Positions 10,243-19,571 are shown, numbered from the stretch's first letter. The stretch: 64,000 nucleotides of DNA from Bacillaceae bacterium (GCA_017656265.1 JACDOD010000013.1:1-64000); one strand, 5' to 3'. Numbers and translations are program-made. Notes: generated by a model not told the origin, from the sequence alone.

Positions 10243-11430
10243 ATGGAAAGTTATCAGGTAATTGTGCTGGCTGCCGGACAGGGAAAAAGGATGAAAGCTG
10301 GCCGGAACAAACAATTTATTCAACTGGCTGGAAAACCTGTGATTGTCCATACGCTGTCGGTTTTTGAACACGATTCGTATTGTAAAGGTGTTATTCTTGT
10401 CATCCATCCTGACGAAAAGGGGCAAATGGAAACTCTGATAGCGGATTACGGGTTACATAAAATTTCCCATATTGTTCACGGGGGAAAAGAACGCCAGGAC
10501 AGTGTTTATAATGGGTTATCCGTTTTAACAGAGGACGGTATTGTCTTGATTCATGATGGGGCACGTCCATTTGTGGATATTTCGTCGATTCACCGCCTGG
10601 TGGAATCCATAGAACAGAACGGAGCAGCTCTTCTCGGAGTAAAGGTAACCGATACCATTAAATATAAGCATGATATGGGTCTTGAAACGCTAGACCGCAA
10701 TCGGTTATGGGCTGCTCAGACCCCACAGGGCTTTTCCCTGTCTGTTATTAAAGATGCCCATGAACAGGCACGAAAAGATAATTATGTGGGAACCGATGAT
10801 GCTTCTTTAGTTGAACGGTTGGGAAAACCGGTGGAGATCGTAGAAGGTAGCTATGAAAACTTTAAGTTAACGACACCGGAAGATTTGAACAAAGCGGAGT
10901 TGTTTCTGAAAAATAAAAATCATAGATTAAGCGGGGAGGAAGAAGCAGTGTTTCGAGTTGGTCAGGGATTTGATGTCCATCAGCTGGCAGAAGGGCGCGG
11001 CTGTATCATTGGCGGAGTGGATATCCCTTATGAAAAAGGGCTTTTGGGACATTCTGATGCTGATGTGTTACTCCACACGGTGGCAGATGCGTGTTTAGGA
11101 GCAATAGGAGAAGGAGATATAGGAAAACATTTTCCAGACACGGATGAAGCTTATAAAGATGCAGATTCTAAAGTTCTTCTAAAGCACGTATGGGAACTTG
11201 TAGAGGAGAAAGGCTATCAGTTAGGTAATCTTGACTGTACCATCATTGCCCAGGCGCCTAAAATGGCACCATACATTGACGAGATGAGAGTCAATATAGC
11301 CAGTATTCTAAAAGCTGACCCATCCCGCATCAATGTGAAGGCTACCACTACCGAAAAACTCGGGTTTACCGGCCGAAAAGAGGGAATTGCAGCTCAGGCA
11401 GTGATTCTTTTGCAAAAAAACGGGCAATAA
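10243..11430 (+). CDS. ispDF: Bifunctional IspD-IspF fusion (MEP pathway)
   Basis: A single 395-codon frame covers two usually separate enzymes. Residues 1-225 are IspD, 2-C-methyl-D-erythritol 4-phosphate cytidylyltransferase, with the nucleotide loop LAAGQGKRM near 9-17 and [10 protein letters not shown] near the end. Residues from about 237 are IspF, 2-C-methyl-D-erythritol 2,4-cyclodiphosphate synthase, with GFDVHQL and [10 protein letters not shown] metal ligands. The linker is about 12 residues. Inside the frame, GGGGAGGA (10933-10940) precedes an in-frame GTG at 10948 at ideal spacing, so IspF could also be made alone. In B. subtilis the two genes are separate; a lost ispD stop or a base-call error in the nearby A-rich tract are both possible origins. 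Confidence 0.9.
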   Translation: MESYQVIVLAAGQGKRMKAGRNKQFIQLAGKPVIVHTLSVFEHDSYCKGVILVIHPDEKGQMETLIADYGLHKISHIVHGGKERQDSVYNGLSVLTEDGIVLIHDGARPFVDISSIHRLVESIEQNGAALLGVKVTDTIKYKHDMGLETLDRNRLWAAQTPQGFSLSVIKDAHEQARKDNYVGTDDASLVERLGKPVEIVEGSYENFKLTTPEDLNKAELFLKNKNHRLSGEEEAVFRVGQGFDVHQLAEGRGCIIGGVDIPYEKGLLGHSDADVLLHTVADACLGAIGEGDIGKHFPDTDEAYKDADSKVLLKHVWELVEEKGYQLGNLDCTIIAQAPKMAPYIDEMRVNIASILKADPSRINVKATTTEKLGFTGRKEGIAAQAVILLQKNGQ

Positions 11431-11498
11431 CCGTAAAATGATGATAGAATATTGTGGGATGTATGGAACGGAAATTGAATGAGGAAGGGGTTATTGAT

Positions 11499-12968
11499 AT
11501 GTCAAATGAAATTCGTGTTCGTTATGCACCAAGTCCAACCGGCCATCTCCATATCGGAAATGCCCGCACAGCGCTTTTTAACTATTTATTTGCGCGCAAT
11601 GCAGGCGGAAAATTTATTATTCGGATTGAAGATACCGATCAAAAAAGAAATGTAGAAGGCGGAGACAAAAGCCAGCTAAAATATTTAAAATGGCTTGGCA
11701 TTGACTGGGATGAGAGTATTGATGTGGGCGGTGATTATGGACCGTATCGCCAGATGGAACGCCTGGATATCTATCAAAAGTATGCCAATGAGCTTCTGGA
11801 ACGGGGCCTTGCCTATAAATGCTACATGACAGAAGAAGAGCTTGAACAAGAAAGAGAAGAACAGCGGGCAAGGGGAGAAGTGCCGAAATATTCTGGTGCT
11901 CATCGTGATTTGACTGAAGATCAAATACAAGCATTCGAAGCGGAAGGCAGAAAACCAAGTATTCGCTTCCGTGTGCCTGACCATAAGACGTATACGTTTA
12001 ATGATCTGGTTAAGGGACAGATTACATTTGAATCCAAAGATTTTGGCGACTGGGTCATTATGAAAAAAGACGGCACGCCAACGTATAACTTTGCTGCTGC
12101 TGTTGATGATCACCTGATGGAAATTTCCCATGTCCTGAGGGGAGAGGACCATATTTCCAATACGCCAAAGCAAATGATGATATATGAAGCATTCGGATGG
12201 GATGTTCCAACGTTCGGTCATATGACCCTGATTGTGAATGAAGACCGCAAGAAGTTAAGTAAACGGGATGAAAGCATTATCCAATTTATCGAGCAGTATG
12301 CGGATTTAGGCTATTTGCCAGAGGCCCTTTTTAACTTTATTGCCCTATTAGGCTGGTCACCGGTTGGGGAACAGGAACTTTATTCGAGAGATGAATTTAT
12401 TGAAATTTTTGATGCCGATCGGCTGGCTACTTCACCAGCTGTGTTTGATCCGAACAAATTAAAATGGATGAACAATCAGTACATCAAATCTGCTGATTTA
12501 AATCGTATTCTTGATATTACAATTCCTCATCTGGTTAAAGCAGGCAAGCTGTCTGAGAATATGACAGAAGAGGAGAGGAAATGGGCGGAAGAGCTAGTTG
12601 CTCTGTATCAGGACCAGCTGAGTTTTGGTGCGGAAATCGTTGAACTGACTGACCTGTTCTTCAAGGAAGAAATTGAATATAATGAAGACTGTATGGATGT
12701 ACTGAATGGCGAACAGGTTCCGGAAGTGCTGCAGACGTTTAAGCAAAAGCTGGATGAATTAAATGAATACAATCCGGATGAAATTAAAGCCTCGATTAAA
12801 GCCGTTCAGAAAGAGACCAAGCAAAAAGGCAAGAAGTTGTTTATGCCAATTCGTGTAGCCACTACCGGTCAAACCCATGGCCCTGAACTCCCAAATGCCA
12901 TTTATTTGCTGGGCAAAGATCGGGTCATGATGCGCCTGGATGATGTGCTGAATAAACTGGGCCGGTAA
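11499..12968 (+). CDS. gltX: Glutamyl-tRNA synthetase
   Basis: A class I synthetase of 489 residues with the HIGN signature near 18-21 and the KLSKR form of the KMSKS loop near 252-256. In Bacillus a single GltX charges tRNA-Glu and mischarges tRNA-Gln, which is then amidated. The frame is open 15 codons further upstream, but ATG 11499 follows GAGGAAGGGG at good spacing and gives the family start [15 protein letters not shown]. It lies 68 bases after ispDF without a visible terminator. Confidence 0.96.
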   Translation: MSNEIRVRYAPSPTGHLHIGNARTALFNYLFARNAGGKFIIRIEDTDQKRNVEGGDKSQLKYLKWLGIDWDESIDVGGDYGPYRQMERLDIYQKYANELLERGLAYKCYMTEEELEQEREEQRARGEVPKYSGAHRDLTEDQIQAFEAEGRKPSIRFRVPDHKTYTFNDLVKGQITFESKDFGDWVIMKKDGTPTYNFAAAVDDHLMEISHVLRGEDHISNTPKQMMIYEAFGWDVPTFGHMTLIVNEDRKKLSKRDESIIQFIEQYADLGYLPEALFNFIALLGWSPVGEQELYSRDEFIEIFDADRLATSPAVFDPNKLKWMNNQYIKSADLNRILDITIPHLVKAGKLSENMTEEERKWAEELVALYQDQLSFGAEIVELTDLFFKEEIEYNEDCMDVLNGEQVPEVLQTFKQKLDELNEYNPDEIKASIKAVQKETKQKGKKLFMPIRVATTGQTHGPELPNAIYLLGKDRVMMRLDDVLNKLGR

Positions 12969-13365
12969 ATGCACATTTGTTTCCATAAATAATATTGTGT
13001 AGTAATATAACGATAAACGATGATGGGGAAAAGTAGAAAGAGTTCAATCCTTATACAGAGAGAATCACCATCGGCTGGAAGTGGTTCTAAGGATCTCTTT
13101 TGAACATGCACCCCGGAGTCCCTTATTGAAAGGACAGTAGGTAAGGGCGGGTTACTTCCGTTACAAAGTCCAAAAGTTTGGGGAGCAGCACTATAGGTTT
13201 GTTCCCAAACAGAGTGGAACCGCGCACAAGCGTCTCTGTACGATTCATGCAGAGACGCTTTTTTAAATGTTACCGCGAAAAACCAGGATTGCTGACTGGT
13301 CATCTGTCAGAACCATCAGCTAAAAGTAAATCATACAAATTTTAATAAGATAGGAGGGTCCAGGT
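12969..13365 (+). promoter_or_regulatory. T-box riboswitch leader of cysE-cysS, cysteine specifier
   Basis: The gap holds a T-box leader spanning about 13015-13265. The conserved T-box AGAGTGGAACCGCG lies at 13211-13224, followed by a terminator whose 10-bp stem pairs AGCGTCTCTG (13229-13238) with CAGAGACGCT (13250-13259) and ends in TTTTTT. In the specifier region GAACATGCACC the codon at 13107-13109 is TGC followed by A, a cysteine codon. Uncharged tRNA-Cys would favour antitermination and expression of cysE and cysS. No clear promoter was resolved in 12969-13015, and 13266-13345 shows nothing further. Confidence 0.92.
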
Positions 13366-14031
13366 ATGGGCGGATTTTTTAAAATGCTCAAAGAAGATGT
13401 AGATGTGGTGTTTGATCAGGATCCCGCGGCACGGAGCAAGTTGGAAGTGATTTTGACATACTCAGGCTTGCATGCTATCTGGGCTCATCGGGTTGCTCAC
13501 GCTTTTTATAAGCGGAAATGGTTTTTTATAGCCAGAGTCATTTCCCAAATCAGCCGGTTTTTAACCGGAGTTGAAATACATCCGGGGGCAAAAATCGGCC
13601 GGCGATTTTTTATCGATCATGGAATGGGTGTTGTCATAGGAGAGACGTGTGAAATCGGCGACAATGTAACTATTTTTCAGGGCGTAACCCTGGGCGGGAC
13701 CGGCAAGGAGAAGGGCAAACGCCACCCAACCATTAAGGATCACGCGCTCATCGCAACAGGAGCAAAAGTACTGGGGTCCATTACTATTGGTGAAAATTCA
13801 AAAGTAGGAGCAGGTTCGGTTGTTCTCCGGGATGTGCCGGATAATTCCACTGTAGTCGGTATTCCAGGCAAGGTAGTGATTCAGAACGGGAAAAAAGTCC
13901 GGCGTGAGCTGGCCCATCACAAACTCCCCGATCCGGTATCCGATCAATTAAAAGAAATGGAAGCGGAGATTCAAAGGCTGAGAGAAGAAATCAAATCACT
14001 AAAAAAAGGAGTGAATCCAAATGAGCATTAA
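13366..14031 (+). CDS. cysE: Serine O-acetyltransferase
   Basis: A 221-residue enzyme acetylating L-serine, the first step of cysteine synthesis. It has an N-terminal helical region, the left-handed beta-helix of hexapeptide repeats from about residue 65, and hallmark segments [12 protein letters not shown] and [18 protein letters not shown] charged coiled tail follows. ATG 13366 lies behind TAGGAGGG. It overlaps cysS by 11 bases and shares the T-box leader, tying cysteine synthesis to tRNA-Cys charging. Confidence 0.96.
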   Translation: MGGFFKMLKEDVDVVFDQDPAARSKLEVILTYSGLHAIWAHRVAHAFYKRKWFFIARVISQISRFLTGVEIHPGAKIGRRFFIDHGMGVVIGETCEIGDNVTIFQGVTLGGTGKEKGKRHPTIKDHALIATGAKVLGSITIGENSKVGAGSVVLRDVPDNSTVVGIPGKVVIQNGKKVRRELAHHKLPDPVSDQLKEMEAEIQRLREEIKSLKKGVNPNEH

Positions 14032-15427
14032 AATTTATAATACCCTAACTCGAAAAAAGGAAGAGTTTAAACCGATTGAAGAGGGCAAAGTTAAGATGTA
14101 TGTATGCGGTCCGACGGTCTACAATTACATTCATATTGGAAATGCCCGTCCGGCCATCGTGTTTGATACGGTACGCCGCTATTTTGAATATAGGGGATTC
14201 AAAGTGGATTACGTCCTGAACTTTACAGATGTGGACGACAAGATCATCCGTGCTGCCAATGAAATGGGAGAAGAAGTTCGGGAAGTAGCCGAGCGTTTTA
14301 TTAAGGCGTATAAAGAGGATGTTCAATCATTCGGTGTCAAAGAGGCAACCCATCATCCGAGGGTAACAGAAACAATGGATGAAATTATTGATTTTATTCA
14401 GGGATTGATAGACAAAGGATATGCTTACGAATCAGGCGGAGATGTTTACTTTAAAACCCGGTCATTCAAAGATTACGGAAAGCTGTCCCATCAGTCTATT
14501 GATGAACTGCGGGCCGGTGCCCGTATAGAAGTAGGGGACAAGAAGGAAGACCCCCTTGATTTTGCTCTCTGGAAACAGGCAAAACCTGGAGAAATATCGT
14601 GGGATAGCCCATGGGGGAAAGGCAGACCGGGCTGGCATATTGAATGCTCTGCCATGGCCAAGAAGTACCTCGGAGATACCATTGATATCCATGCGGGCGG
14701 ACAGGATTTAACCTTCCCCCACCATGAAAATGAAATTGCCCAGTCTGAAGCTTTAAACGAGCAAAGCTTTGCAAATTATTGGATGCATAATGGTTATATT
14801 AAAATTAACAATGAAAAAATGTCTAAATCACTGGGTAACTTTATTCTGGTTCATGATTTAATCAAGCAACATGACCCAAATGTACTTCGCTTTTTTATGC
14901 TGAGTGTGCACTATCGGAATCCAATTAATTTCAGTGAAGAATTACTCGAGAGTGCTAAAAACGGTCTGGAACGCATTCGGACAGCGTATCATAATCTTCA
15001 GCACCGAAAACAGTCCAGCACCAACTTGACAACCAATGACCAGGAATGGCTCGAAAAAATTGAAAAACTTACGAATCAATTTATTGAGGAAATGAATGAT
15101 GACTTTAATACAGCGAACGGGATTTCCGTTTTGTTTGATCTGGCAAAGGAAAGTAATTTGTATGTGCAGGAAAAACAAACTTCAGAAAAGGTGATTGATT
15201 CCTTTTTAACGGTGATCAAAGAGCTGACAGAAGTCCTTGGCATTTCCTTGAGCCAGGAGGAAGATGGAGAGATGCTTGATGAGGAAATTGAAGCCCTGAT
15301 TCAAAAGCGGGAAGAAGCCCGAAGAAATCGGGATTTTGCTATGGCTGACCAGATTCGGGATGAATTGAAAGCAAAACATATTATTTTAGAGGATACACCT
15401 CAGGGCACCCGGTGGAAAAGAGGGTAA
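14021..15427 (+). CDS. cysS: Cysteinyl-tRNA synthetase
   Basis: A class I synthetase of 468 residues. Visible are the zinc-ligand segment [12 protein letters not shown] near 37-40, GWHIECSAM with the second zinc cysteine, HHENE and KMSKSLGN near 265-272. The C-terminal helical domain ends in a basic tail. The start codon lies inside the cysE coding end, with AAAAAAGGAGTG upstream, so the two are translationally linked. Confidence 0.97.
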   Translation: MSIKIYNTLTRKKEEFKPIEEGKVKMYVCGPTVYNYIHIGNARPAIVFDTVRRYFEYRGFKVDYVLNFTDVDDKIIRAANEMGEEVREVAERFIKAYKEDVQSFGVKEATHHPRVTETMDEIIDFIQGLIDKGYAYESGGDVYFKTRSFKDYGKLSHQSIDELRAGARIEVGDKKEDPLDFALWKQAKPGEISWDSPWGKGRPGWHIECSAMAKKYLGDTIDIHAGGQDLTFPHHENEIAQSEALNEQSFANYWMHNGYIKINNEKMSKSLGNFILVHDLIKQHDPNVLRFFMLSVHYRNPINFSEELLESAKNGLERIRTAYHNLQHRKQSSTNLTTNDQEWLEKIEKLTNQFIEEMNDDFNTANGISVLFDLAKESNLYVQEKQTSEKVIDSFLTVIKELTEVLGISLSQEEDGEMLDEEIEALIQKREEARRNRDFAMADQIRDELKAKHIILEDTPQGTRWKRG

Positions 15428-15431
15428 ATCA

Positions 15432-15836
15432 ATGGAAGCAAAACAACTGGATGTTAAACAACTGAAAAGTCTGGCCCTTGCTTATATGGGGGATGCCATT
15501 TTTGAAAAATATGTACGGGAATACTTAATTTATCAGGGAACGGTAAAACCGCAGCAACTCCATGAAGCTGCGGTACGTTTTGTTTCCGCTGTTTCTCAGG
15601 CAGACGTTTTAAACCACTGGCTGAATCATGAGATGCTATCAGAGGAAGAGCAGGGGGTTGTACGCAGAGGGCGCAACGCAAAATCTGGATCGAATCCTAA
15701 AAATACAAATATAAGAACATATCGATACAGCACCGCCTTTGAAGCCCTTTTAGGCTATCATTATTTGTCCGGGAATCTGGAACGGCTGGAAGAACTGATA
15801 GATCATGCGATTCAACTGGTAGAGGAAAGGAGTTGA
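15432..15836 (+). CDS. mrnC: Mini-ribonuclease III
   Basis: A 134-residue RNase III-type domain without a double-stranded-RNA-binding domain. In Bacillus it trims both strands at the base of the 23S rRNA precursor. The catalytic region ALAYMGDAIFEKYVREYL near 15-32 and RRGRNAKSGSNPKN near 77-90 are characteristic. It starts 4 bases after the cysS stop, in the conserved order cysS-mrnC-rlmB. Confidence 0.94.
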   Translation: MEAKQLDVKQLKSLALAYMGDAIFEKYVREYLIYQGTVKPQQLHEAAVRFVSAVSQADVLNHWLNHEMLSEEEQGVVRRGRNAKSGSNPKNTNIRTYRYSTAFEALLGYHYLSGNLERLEELIDHAIQLVEERS

Positions 15837-15842
15837 TAGAGA

Positions 15843-16583
15843 ATGAACGAAGAATGGATCGTTGGGAAAAATCCTGTGACTGAAGCACTGAAGTCAAATC
15901 GAACTATCAATAAAGTGTTGATTGCAGATACAATAAAGCAGCAAGCAGCCCAAAAAATTACCCGGCTGGCCAAACAGCAGCAGGTACTGGTTCAGCGAGT
16001 GCCGAGAAAAAAACTGGATCAGATTGGACCGAATCATCAGGGCGTTGCGGCTGCGGTTGCGCCTTATGAATATAAGACAGTGGATGATCTGTTTGACCGG
16101 GCAGAAGCACGGGGGGAAGTCCCATTTTTCATTATTCTGGACGAGCTGGAAGATCCCCACAACTTAGGTTCGATCTTACGGACTGCCGATGCAACAGGGG
16201 CCCATGGAGTCATTATTCCGAAACGCAGATCGGCACAGGTTACCCAGACAGTTGCTAAATCTTCAGCAGGTGCAGCAGAATACGTTCCTGTTGCCCGGGT
16301 TACTAATGTTGCGAGAACGATCGATGAGTTGAAGGAACGAAATGTCTGGATAGTGGGAACAGATGCCAGAGGTGAGGAAGATTATCGGGAGATTAAGGGG
16401 GATTTGCCCATTGCTTTTGTGATCGGCAGTGAAGGAAAAGGAATCAGCCGTCTGGTAAAAGAGAAGTGTGATTGGCTCATTCGCCTTCCGATGAAAGGGA
16501 AAGTATCTTCCCTTAACGCTTCTGTTGCAGCCAGCCTCCTAATGTATGAAGTATTCCGGAAGCGCCATCCACTGGGTGAATAA
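15843..16583 (+). CDS. rlmB: 23S rRNA (guanosine-2'-O-)-methyltransferase RlmB, SpoU family
   Basis: A 246-residue SPOUT methyltransferase. The N-terminal L30e-like substrate-binding domain (1-75) is followed by the knotted domain with LDELEDPHNLGSILRTAD near 98-115, FVIGSEGKGISR near 197-208 and the C-terminal SLNASVAASLLMYE. It is predicted to methylate 23S rRNA near position 2251 (E. coli numbering). It begins 6 bases after mrnC behind AAAGGAG. Confidence 0.94.
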   Translation: MNEEWIVGKNPVTEALKSNRTINKVLIADTIKQQAAQKITRLAKQQQVLVQRVPRKKLDQIGPNHQGVAAAVAPYEYKTVDDLFDRAEARGEVPFFIILDELEDPHNLGSILRTADATGAHGVIIPKRRSAQVTQTVAKSSAGAAEYVPVARVTNVARTIDELKERNVWIVGTDARGEEDYREIKGDLPIAFVIGSEGKGISRLVKEKCDWLIRLPMKGKVSSLNASVAASLLMYEVFRKRHPLGE

Positions 16584-16585
16584 AG

Positions 16586-17095
16586 ATGATCGTACTAATT
16601 GTAGATGGTTATAATGTCATAGGAGCCTGGCCTGAATTAAAGGCTTTACGGGACCGGGACCTTGCCCAGGCAAGAGATTTACTGGTGGAAAAACTAGCGG
16701 AATATCAGGCTTACACAGGAAACCGTGTCATTGTTGTGTTCGATGCCTACAACGTACAGGGAATTGAAAAAAAGGTCAAGAGCCACCGTGTAGAAGTCAT
16801 CTATACCAGGGAACACGAAACAGCAGATGAGCGGATTGAAAAGTTGGTGAAGGAAATCAAAAATATCCAGACCCAGGTATACGTGGCAACATCTGACTAT
16901 ACTGAACAGCGTACCATCTTTGCCCAGGGAGCTTTGAGGAAATCTTCCCGGGAGCTGATTACAGAAATCGGAAATATTGAACAAAATATTGAAAAAGACG
17001 TAAAAAAACAAAATACTATGAAAACACAAACGAAAATTCCGATAAAAAAAGAGATCCTTGACGTGTTTGAGAAATGGCGAAGAGGGGAAAAGTGA
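16586..17095 (+). CDS. rae1: NYN-domain ribosome-associated endoribonuclease Rae1 (YacP)
   Basis: A 169-residue NYN/PIN-like nuclease. The acidic active-site segment IVDGYNVIGAWPELK opens the protein, and VVFDAYNVQG and VYVATSDYTEQR carry further conserved acidic residues. The B. subtilis ortholog YacP/Rae1 cleaves mRNA in the ribosomal A site in a translation-dependent way. The C-terminal third is basic. It is spaced 2 bases from rlmB, so the three RNA-processing genes form a unit. Confidence 0.9.
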   Translation: MIVLIVDGYNVIGAWPELKALRDRDLAQARDLLVEKLAEYQAYTGNRVIVVFDAYNVQGIEKKVKSHRVEVIYTREHETADERIEKLVKEIKNIQTQVYVATSDYTEQRTIFAQGALRKSSRELITEIGNIEQNIEKDVKKQNTMKTQTKIPIKKEILDVFEKWRRGEK

Positions 17096-17107
17096 AAAAT
17101 GGCCTTA

Positions 17108-17137
17108 TTGACGCTGTTTTAACAATTCCTGTATAAT
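17108..17137 (+). promoter_or_regulatory. Sigma-A promoter of sigH
   Basis: TTGACG (17108-17113), 18 bases, TATAAT (17132-17137), about 35 bases upstream of the sigH start codon. Known B. subtilis sigH is repressed by AbrB; no AbrB site can be called from sequence alone. Confidence 0.82.
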
Positions 17138-17178
17138 ATTTCTATATTTACGGTATATCAAATCAGGGGGAATCCTGT

Positions 17179-17820
17179 GTGAGCATCAGACATGGTGAGA
17201 AAGATTTAGAGAATCTGTCGGACGAGGAGATAGTTGAACTCGTTCATAACGGGAATAGTGAAGCACTGGAATACTTGATTCATAAGTACAAAAATTTTGT
17301 CCGTGCCAAAGCCCGTACATATTTTTTGATTGGAGCAGACCGTGAAGATATTGTGCAAGAAGGAATGATTGGTTTATACAAAGCTATTCGTGACTATCAG
17401 GAGGACAAGCTCTCATCTTTTAAAGCATTTGCCGAGTTATGTGTCACCAGGCAAATCATTACCGCTATTAAAACCGCCACCAGACAAAAACATATTCCGC
17501 TCAATTCCTATGTTTCGCTGGACAAGCCAATATATGACGAAGAATCAGACCGTACACTGATGGATGTGCTGACAGGATCAAGAGTAATGGATCCTGAACA
17601 ATTGATAATCAATCGTGAACGATACGGAGATATGGAATATAAAATGAAGGAGATCTTGAGTGATCTGGAACGCAAAGTGCTGAATCTTTATCTGGATGGG
17701 CGTTCCTATCAGGAGATTTCAGATGAACTGAACCGGCATGTAAAATCCATTGATAATGCACTGCAGCGTGTTAAGCGAAAACTGGAACGCTATCTGGAAG
17801 TGAATGAGCTGTCCCATTAA
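17179..17820 (+). CDS. sigH: RNA polymerase sigma-H factor
   Basis: A 213-residue alternative sigma factor for the transition to stationary phase, competence and early sporulation. Region 2 includes RAKARTYFLIGADREDIVQE near 41-60, and the region 4 helix-turn-helix contains DGRSYQEISDELNRHVKSID near 172-191. GTG 17179 follows AGGGGG at 8 bases. The N-terminus differs from B. subtilis SigH while the rest is near-identical. It follows yacP as in other Bacillus. Confidence 0.97.
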   Translation: MSIRHGEKDLENLSDEEIVELVHNGNSEALEYLIHKYKNFVRAKARTYFLIGADREDIVQEGMIGLYKAIRDYQEDKLSSFKAFAELCVTRQIITAIKTATRQKHIPLNSYVSLDKPIYDEESDRTLMDVLTGSRVMDPEQLIINRERYGDMEYKMKEILSDLERKVLNLYLDGRSYQEISDELNRHVKSIDNALQRVKRKLERYLEVNELSH

Positions 17821-17829
17821 AACAGGGAT

Positions 17830-17858
17830 TTGACAGCTTGACAGACAAGTGCTACATT
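17830..17858 (+). promoter_or_regulatory. Sigma-A promoter of rpmG-secE
   Basis: TTGACA (17830-17835), 17 bases, TACATT (17853-17858). A second TTGACA at 17838 is too close to the -10 to be used with it. It lies about 30 bases upstream of rpmG. Confidence 0.75.
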
Positions 17859-17890
17859 AAGAAAAGTGAAAAAATGTCGAGGAGATCAGT

Positions 17891-18040
17891 ATGCGTAAAA
17901 AAGTAGTCTTAGCCTGCACAGAATGTTCCAGCAGAAACTACTCTACAGACAAGGGAGCGAATGCAGCCGGCGGTCGTCTGGAGATTAAAAAATATTGCAA
18001 ACGGTGCGGAAAGCATACACTTCATCGCGAGACGAAATAA
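17891..18040 (+). CDS. rpmG: 50S ribosomal protein L33, zinc-ribbon type
   Basis: A 49-residue protein behind GAGGAGAT, beginning [12 protein letters not shown]. Two CXXC pairs (C9/C12 and C36/C39) mark the zinc-containing form; Bacillus genomes often also carry a cysteine-free paralog used under zinc limitation. L33 sits near the ribosomal E site. The place before secE-nusG is conserved. Confidence 0.95.
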   Translation: MRKKVVLACTECSSRNYSTDKGANAAGGRLEIKKYCKRCGKHTLHRETK

Positions 18041-18078
18041 AAATTCTATGGGTACTCGCAAGTTTGGAGGTTCAAAGG

Positions 18079-18258
18079 ATGAATGTTGCCAAGTTTTTTA
18101 AAGATGTAACACGTGAAATGAGCAAGGTCAGTTGGCCTAAGGGAAGGGAACTGGTTCGCTATACCATTACGGTTGTTACAACTGTTGCCTTTGTAGCTGT
18201 CTTTTTTGCTCTGATAGATTTAGGGATTACCCAGGTTCTAGAACTGTTGTTTGAATAA
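18079..18258 (+). CDS. secE: Preprotein translocase subunit SecE
   Basis: A 59-residue single-span SecE of the short Gram-positive type. An amphipathic helix with REMSKVSWPKGREL (about 12-25) precedes one transmembrane segment (about 29-50). It stabilises SecY, encoded near 46.4 kb. ATG 18079 follows TTGGAGG; the frame is open further upstream, but that extension has no matching site and overlaps rpmG. Confidence 0.94.
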   Translation: MNVAKFFKDVTREMSKVSWPKGRELVRYTITVVTTVAFVAVFFALIDLGITQVLELLFE

Positions 18259-18281
18259 TTGCAGGTAATATATGCTATAAT
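18251..18281 (+). promoter_or_regulatory. Extended -10 promoter upstream of nusG
   Basis: TGCTATAAT (18273-18281) is an extended -10 element with a poor TTGAAT -35 at 18251-18256 (19-base spacing). Transcripts would begin about 180 bases before nusG, inside a leader with two terminator-like hairpins. Confidence 0.6.
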
Positions 18282-18303
18282 GGTAAATACAAGTTTTTTG
18301 ATT

Positions 18304-18326
18304 AAAACCCGTTTTGCGGGTTTTTT
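18304..18326 (+). terminator. Intrinsic terminator or attenuator between secE and nusG
   Basis: AAAACCCG (18304-18311) pairs with CGGGTTTT (18317-18324), with a T-run continuing into TTTTTT. It lies 46 bases after secE. It ends secE transcripts or attenuates transcripts from the promoter at 18276. Confidence 0.82.
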
Positions 18327-18338
18327 CATGCGTTAGGG

Positions 18339-18413
18339 CCAGATTTTCTTCACCTTTGATGCCGCCTTAAAAAAGGTGTAATAGGGATTATGGATGGGAT
18401 CTGGTTCTTTTTT
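18339..18413 (+). promoter_or_regulatory. Nested hairpin with T-run in the nusG leader
   Basis: An outer stem CCAGAT (18339-18344) with ATCTGG (18399-18404) encloses an inner hairpin CACCTTT (18351-18357) with AAAGGTG (18372-18378), and TTCTTTTTT follows at 18405. This is terminator-like and lies only 56 bases before nusG, after a first terminator. Attenuation of nusG is an inference; no ligand or protein is suggested by the sequence. Confidence 0.5.
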
Positions 18414-18468
18414 GATGAAAGAGTTTTTAGTTTTTTAGAAAAGGGAGGGAAGGGCAGCCATTTGTCCT

Positions 18469-19008
18469 ATGGATATGGAAAAAAGATGGTACGTTGTCCA
18501 TACTTACTCTGGATACGAAAATAAAGTGAAGACCAATTTGGAAAAACGCGTTGAGTCAATGGGAATGCAGGATAAAATTTTCCGGGTTATTGTTCCGGAA
18601 GAGGAACAAACCGAAATTAAAGACGGAAAGCGTAAAACTTCTATGAAAAAAGTATTCCCTGGCTATGTTCTGGCGGAGATGATCATGACGGATGATTCCT
18701 GGTATGTGGTTCGGAATACGCCTGGAGTGACAGGCTTTGTAGGTTCTACAGGTTCCGGATCCAAGCCTACCCCTCTCTTGCCTGAAGAAGTCGACGCTAT
18801 TTTGAAGCGGATGGGTGTAGATGAACCTGCAGCCAGTGTTGATTTTGAAATTAAAGAAAGTGTGAAAGTGACAGACGGTCCATTCGCAAACTTTACTGGC
18901 ACAATCGAGCATATTGATGTGGACAAACAGAAGGTGAAAGTGCACGTTAATATGTTTGGCCGGGAAACTCCAGTGGAATTAGATTTTTCACAGATTGAAA
19001 AATTATAA
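18469..19008 (+). CDS. nusG: Transcription termination/antitermination factor NusG
   Basis: A protein of 177-179 residues. The NGN domain has RWYVVHTYSGYENKVK near the start and FPGYVLAEM in the middle; the C-terminal KOW domain has VKVTDGPFANFTGTIEHID. NusG binds RNA polymerase across the cleft and in Bacillus promotes pausing. B. subtilis NusG begins at the equivalent of the second methionine (18475). The purine-rich AAGGGAGGGAAGGG tract ends 14 or more bases before ATG 18469, an unusually long spacing, so the start is uncertain by two residues. Confidence 0.95.
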   Translation: MDMEKRWYVVHTYSGYENKVKTNLEKRVESMGMQDKIFRVIVPEEEQTEIKDGKRKTSMKKVFPGYVLAEMIMTDDSWYVVRNTPGVTGFVGSTGSGSKPTPLLPEEVDAILKRMGVDEPAASVDFEIKESVKVTDGPFANFTGTIEHIDVDKQKVKVHVNMFGRETPVELDFSQIEKL

Positions 19009-19016
19009 GTTGTCTC

Positions 19017-19045
19017 TTGAAATTTATAGTTAAACATGCTAAAAT
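19017..19045 (+). promoter_or_regulatory. Sigma-A promoter of rplK-rplA
   Basis: TTGAAA (19017-19022), 17 bases, TAAAAT (19040-19045), with an extended -10 TGC just before it. Transcription would start near 19052, placing a small GCCTC/GAGGC hairpin and the L1-like element in the leader. Confidence 0.82.
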
Positions 19046-19090
19046 TTTTTTGTTCTCTATGGCCTCGAGGTAAAGAGGCATGAATGCTGA

Positions 19091-19119
19091 GTGGGAGGGG
19101 ACAGATCCCCAATTACCAC
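19091..19119 (+). promoter_or_regulatory. Candidate L1-binding leader element before rplK
   Basis: GTGG (19091-19094) pairs with CCAC (19116-19119) and GGGG (19097-19100) with CCCC (19107-19110), leaving an asymmetric interior loop GA/AATTA. This two-helix layout resembles the 23S rRNA and mRNA targets of ribosomal protein L1, the known autoregulator of L11 operons. A similar element precedes rplA. Function is inferred from layout and position. Confidence 0.55.
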
Positions 19120-19145
19120 ATCACGGACTTAAGGAGGTGTGTCTC

Positions 19146-19571
19146 GTGGCTAAAAAAGTTGTTAATGTAGTGAAATTGCAAATTCCTGCAGGTAAAGCAA
19201 ACCCTGCACCGCCAGTTGGTCCTGCACTTGGTCAGGCAGGTATTAACATCATGGGTTTCTGTAAGGAATTTAATGCACGTACACAAGATCAGGCTGGTAT
19301 GATTATTCCTGTTGAAATTACGGTTTATGAAGACCGTTCATTTACATTCGTAACCAAAACTCCGCCTGCTGCCGTTCTATTGAAAAAAGCAGCTGGCATT
19401 GAATCAGGATCAGGTGAACCGAACCGCAATAAGGTGGCAACCATCAAGCGTGATAAAGTGCGTGAAATTGCGGAAATGAAAATGCCTGACTTAAACGCTG
19501 CAGACGTGGAAGCAGCTATGCGCATGGTAGAAGGTACAGCGCGTAGTATGGGAATTGTAGTAGAAGACTAA
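19146..19571 (+). CDS. rplK: 50S ribosomal protein L11
   Basis: A 141-residue L11. The N-terminal proline-rich [16 protein letters not shown] (about 17-32) is the stringent-factor and thiostrepton contact region, and the C-terminal domain binds the GTPase-associated centre of 23S rRNA. GTG 19146 follows AAGGAGGTG and gives [12 protein letters not shown]; a longer upstream frame lacks a site. rplA follows as the second gene of the unit. Confidence 0.96.
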   Translation: MAKKVVNVVKLQIPAGKANPAPPVGPALGQAGINIMGFCKEFNARTQDQAGMIIPVEITVYEDRSFTFVTKTPPAAVLLKKAAGIESGSGEPNRNKVATIKRDKVREIAEMKMPDLNAADVEAAMRMVEGTARSMGIVVED

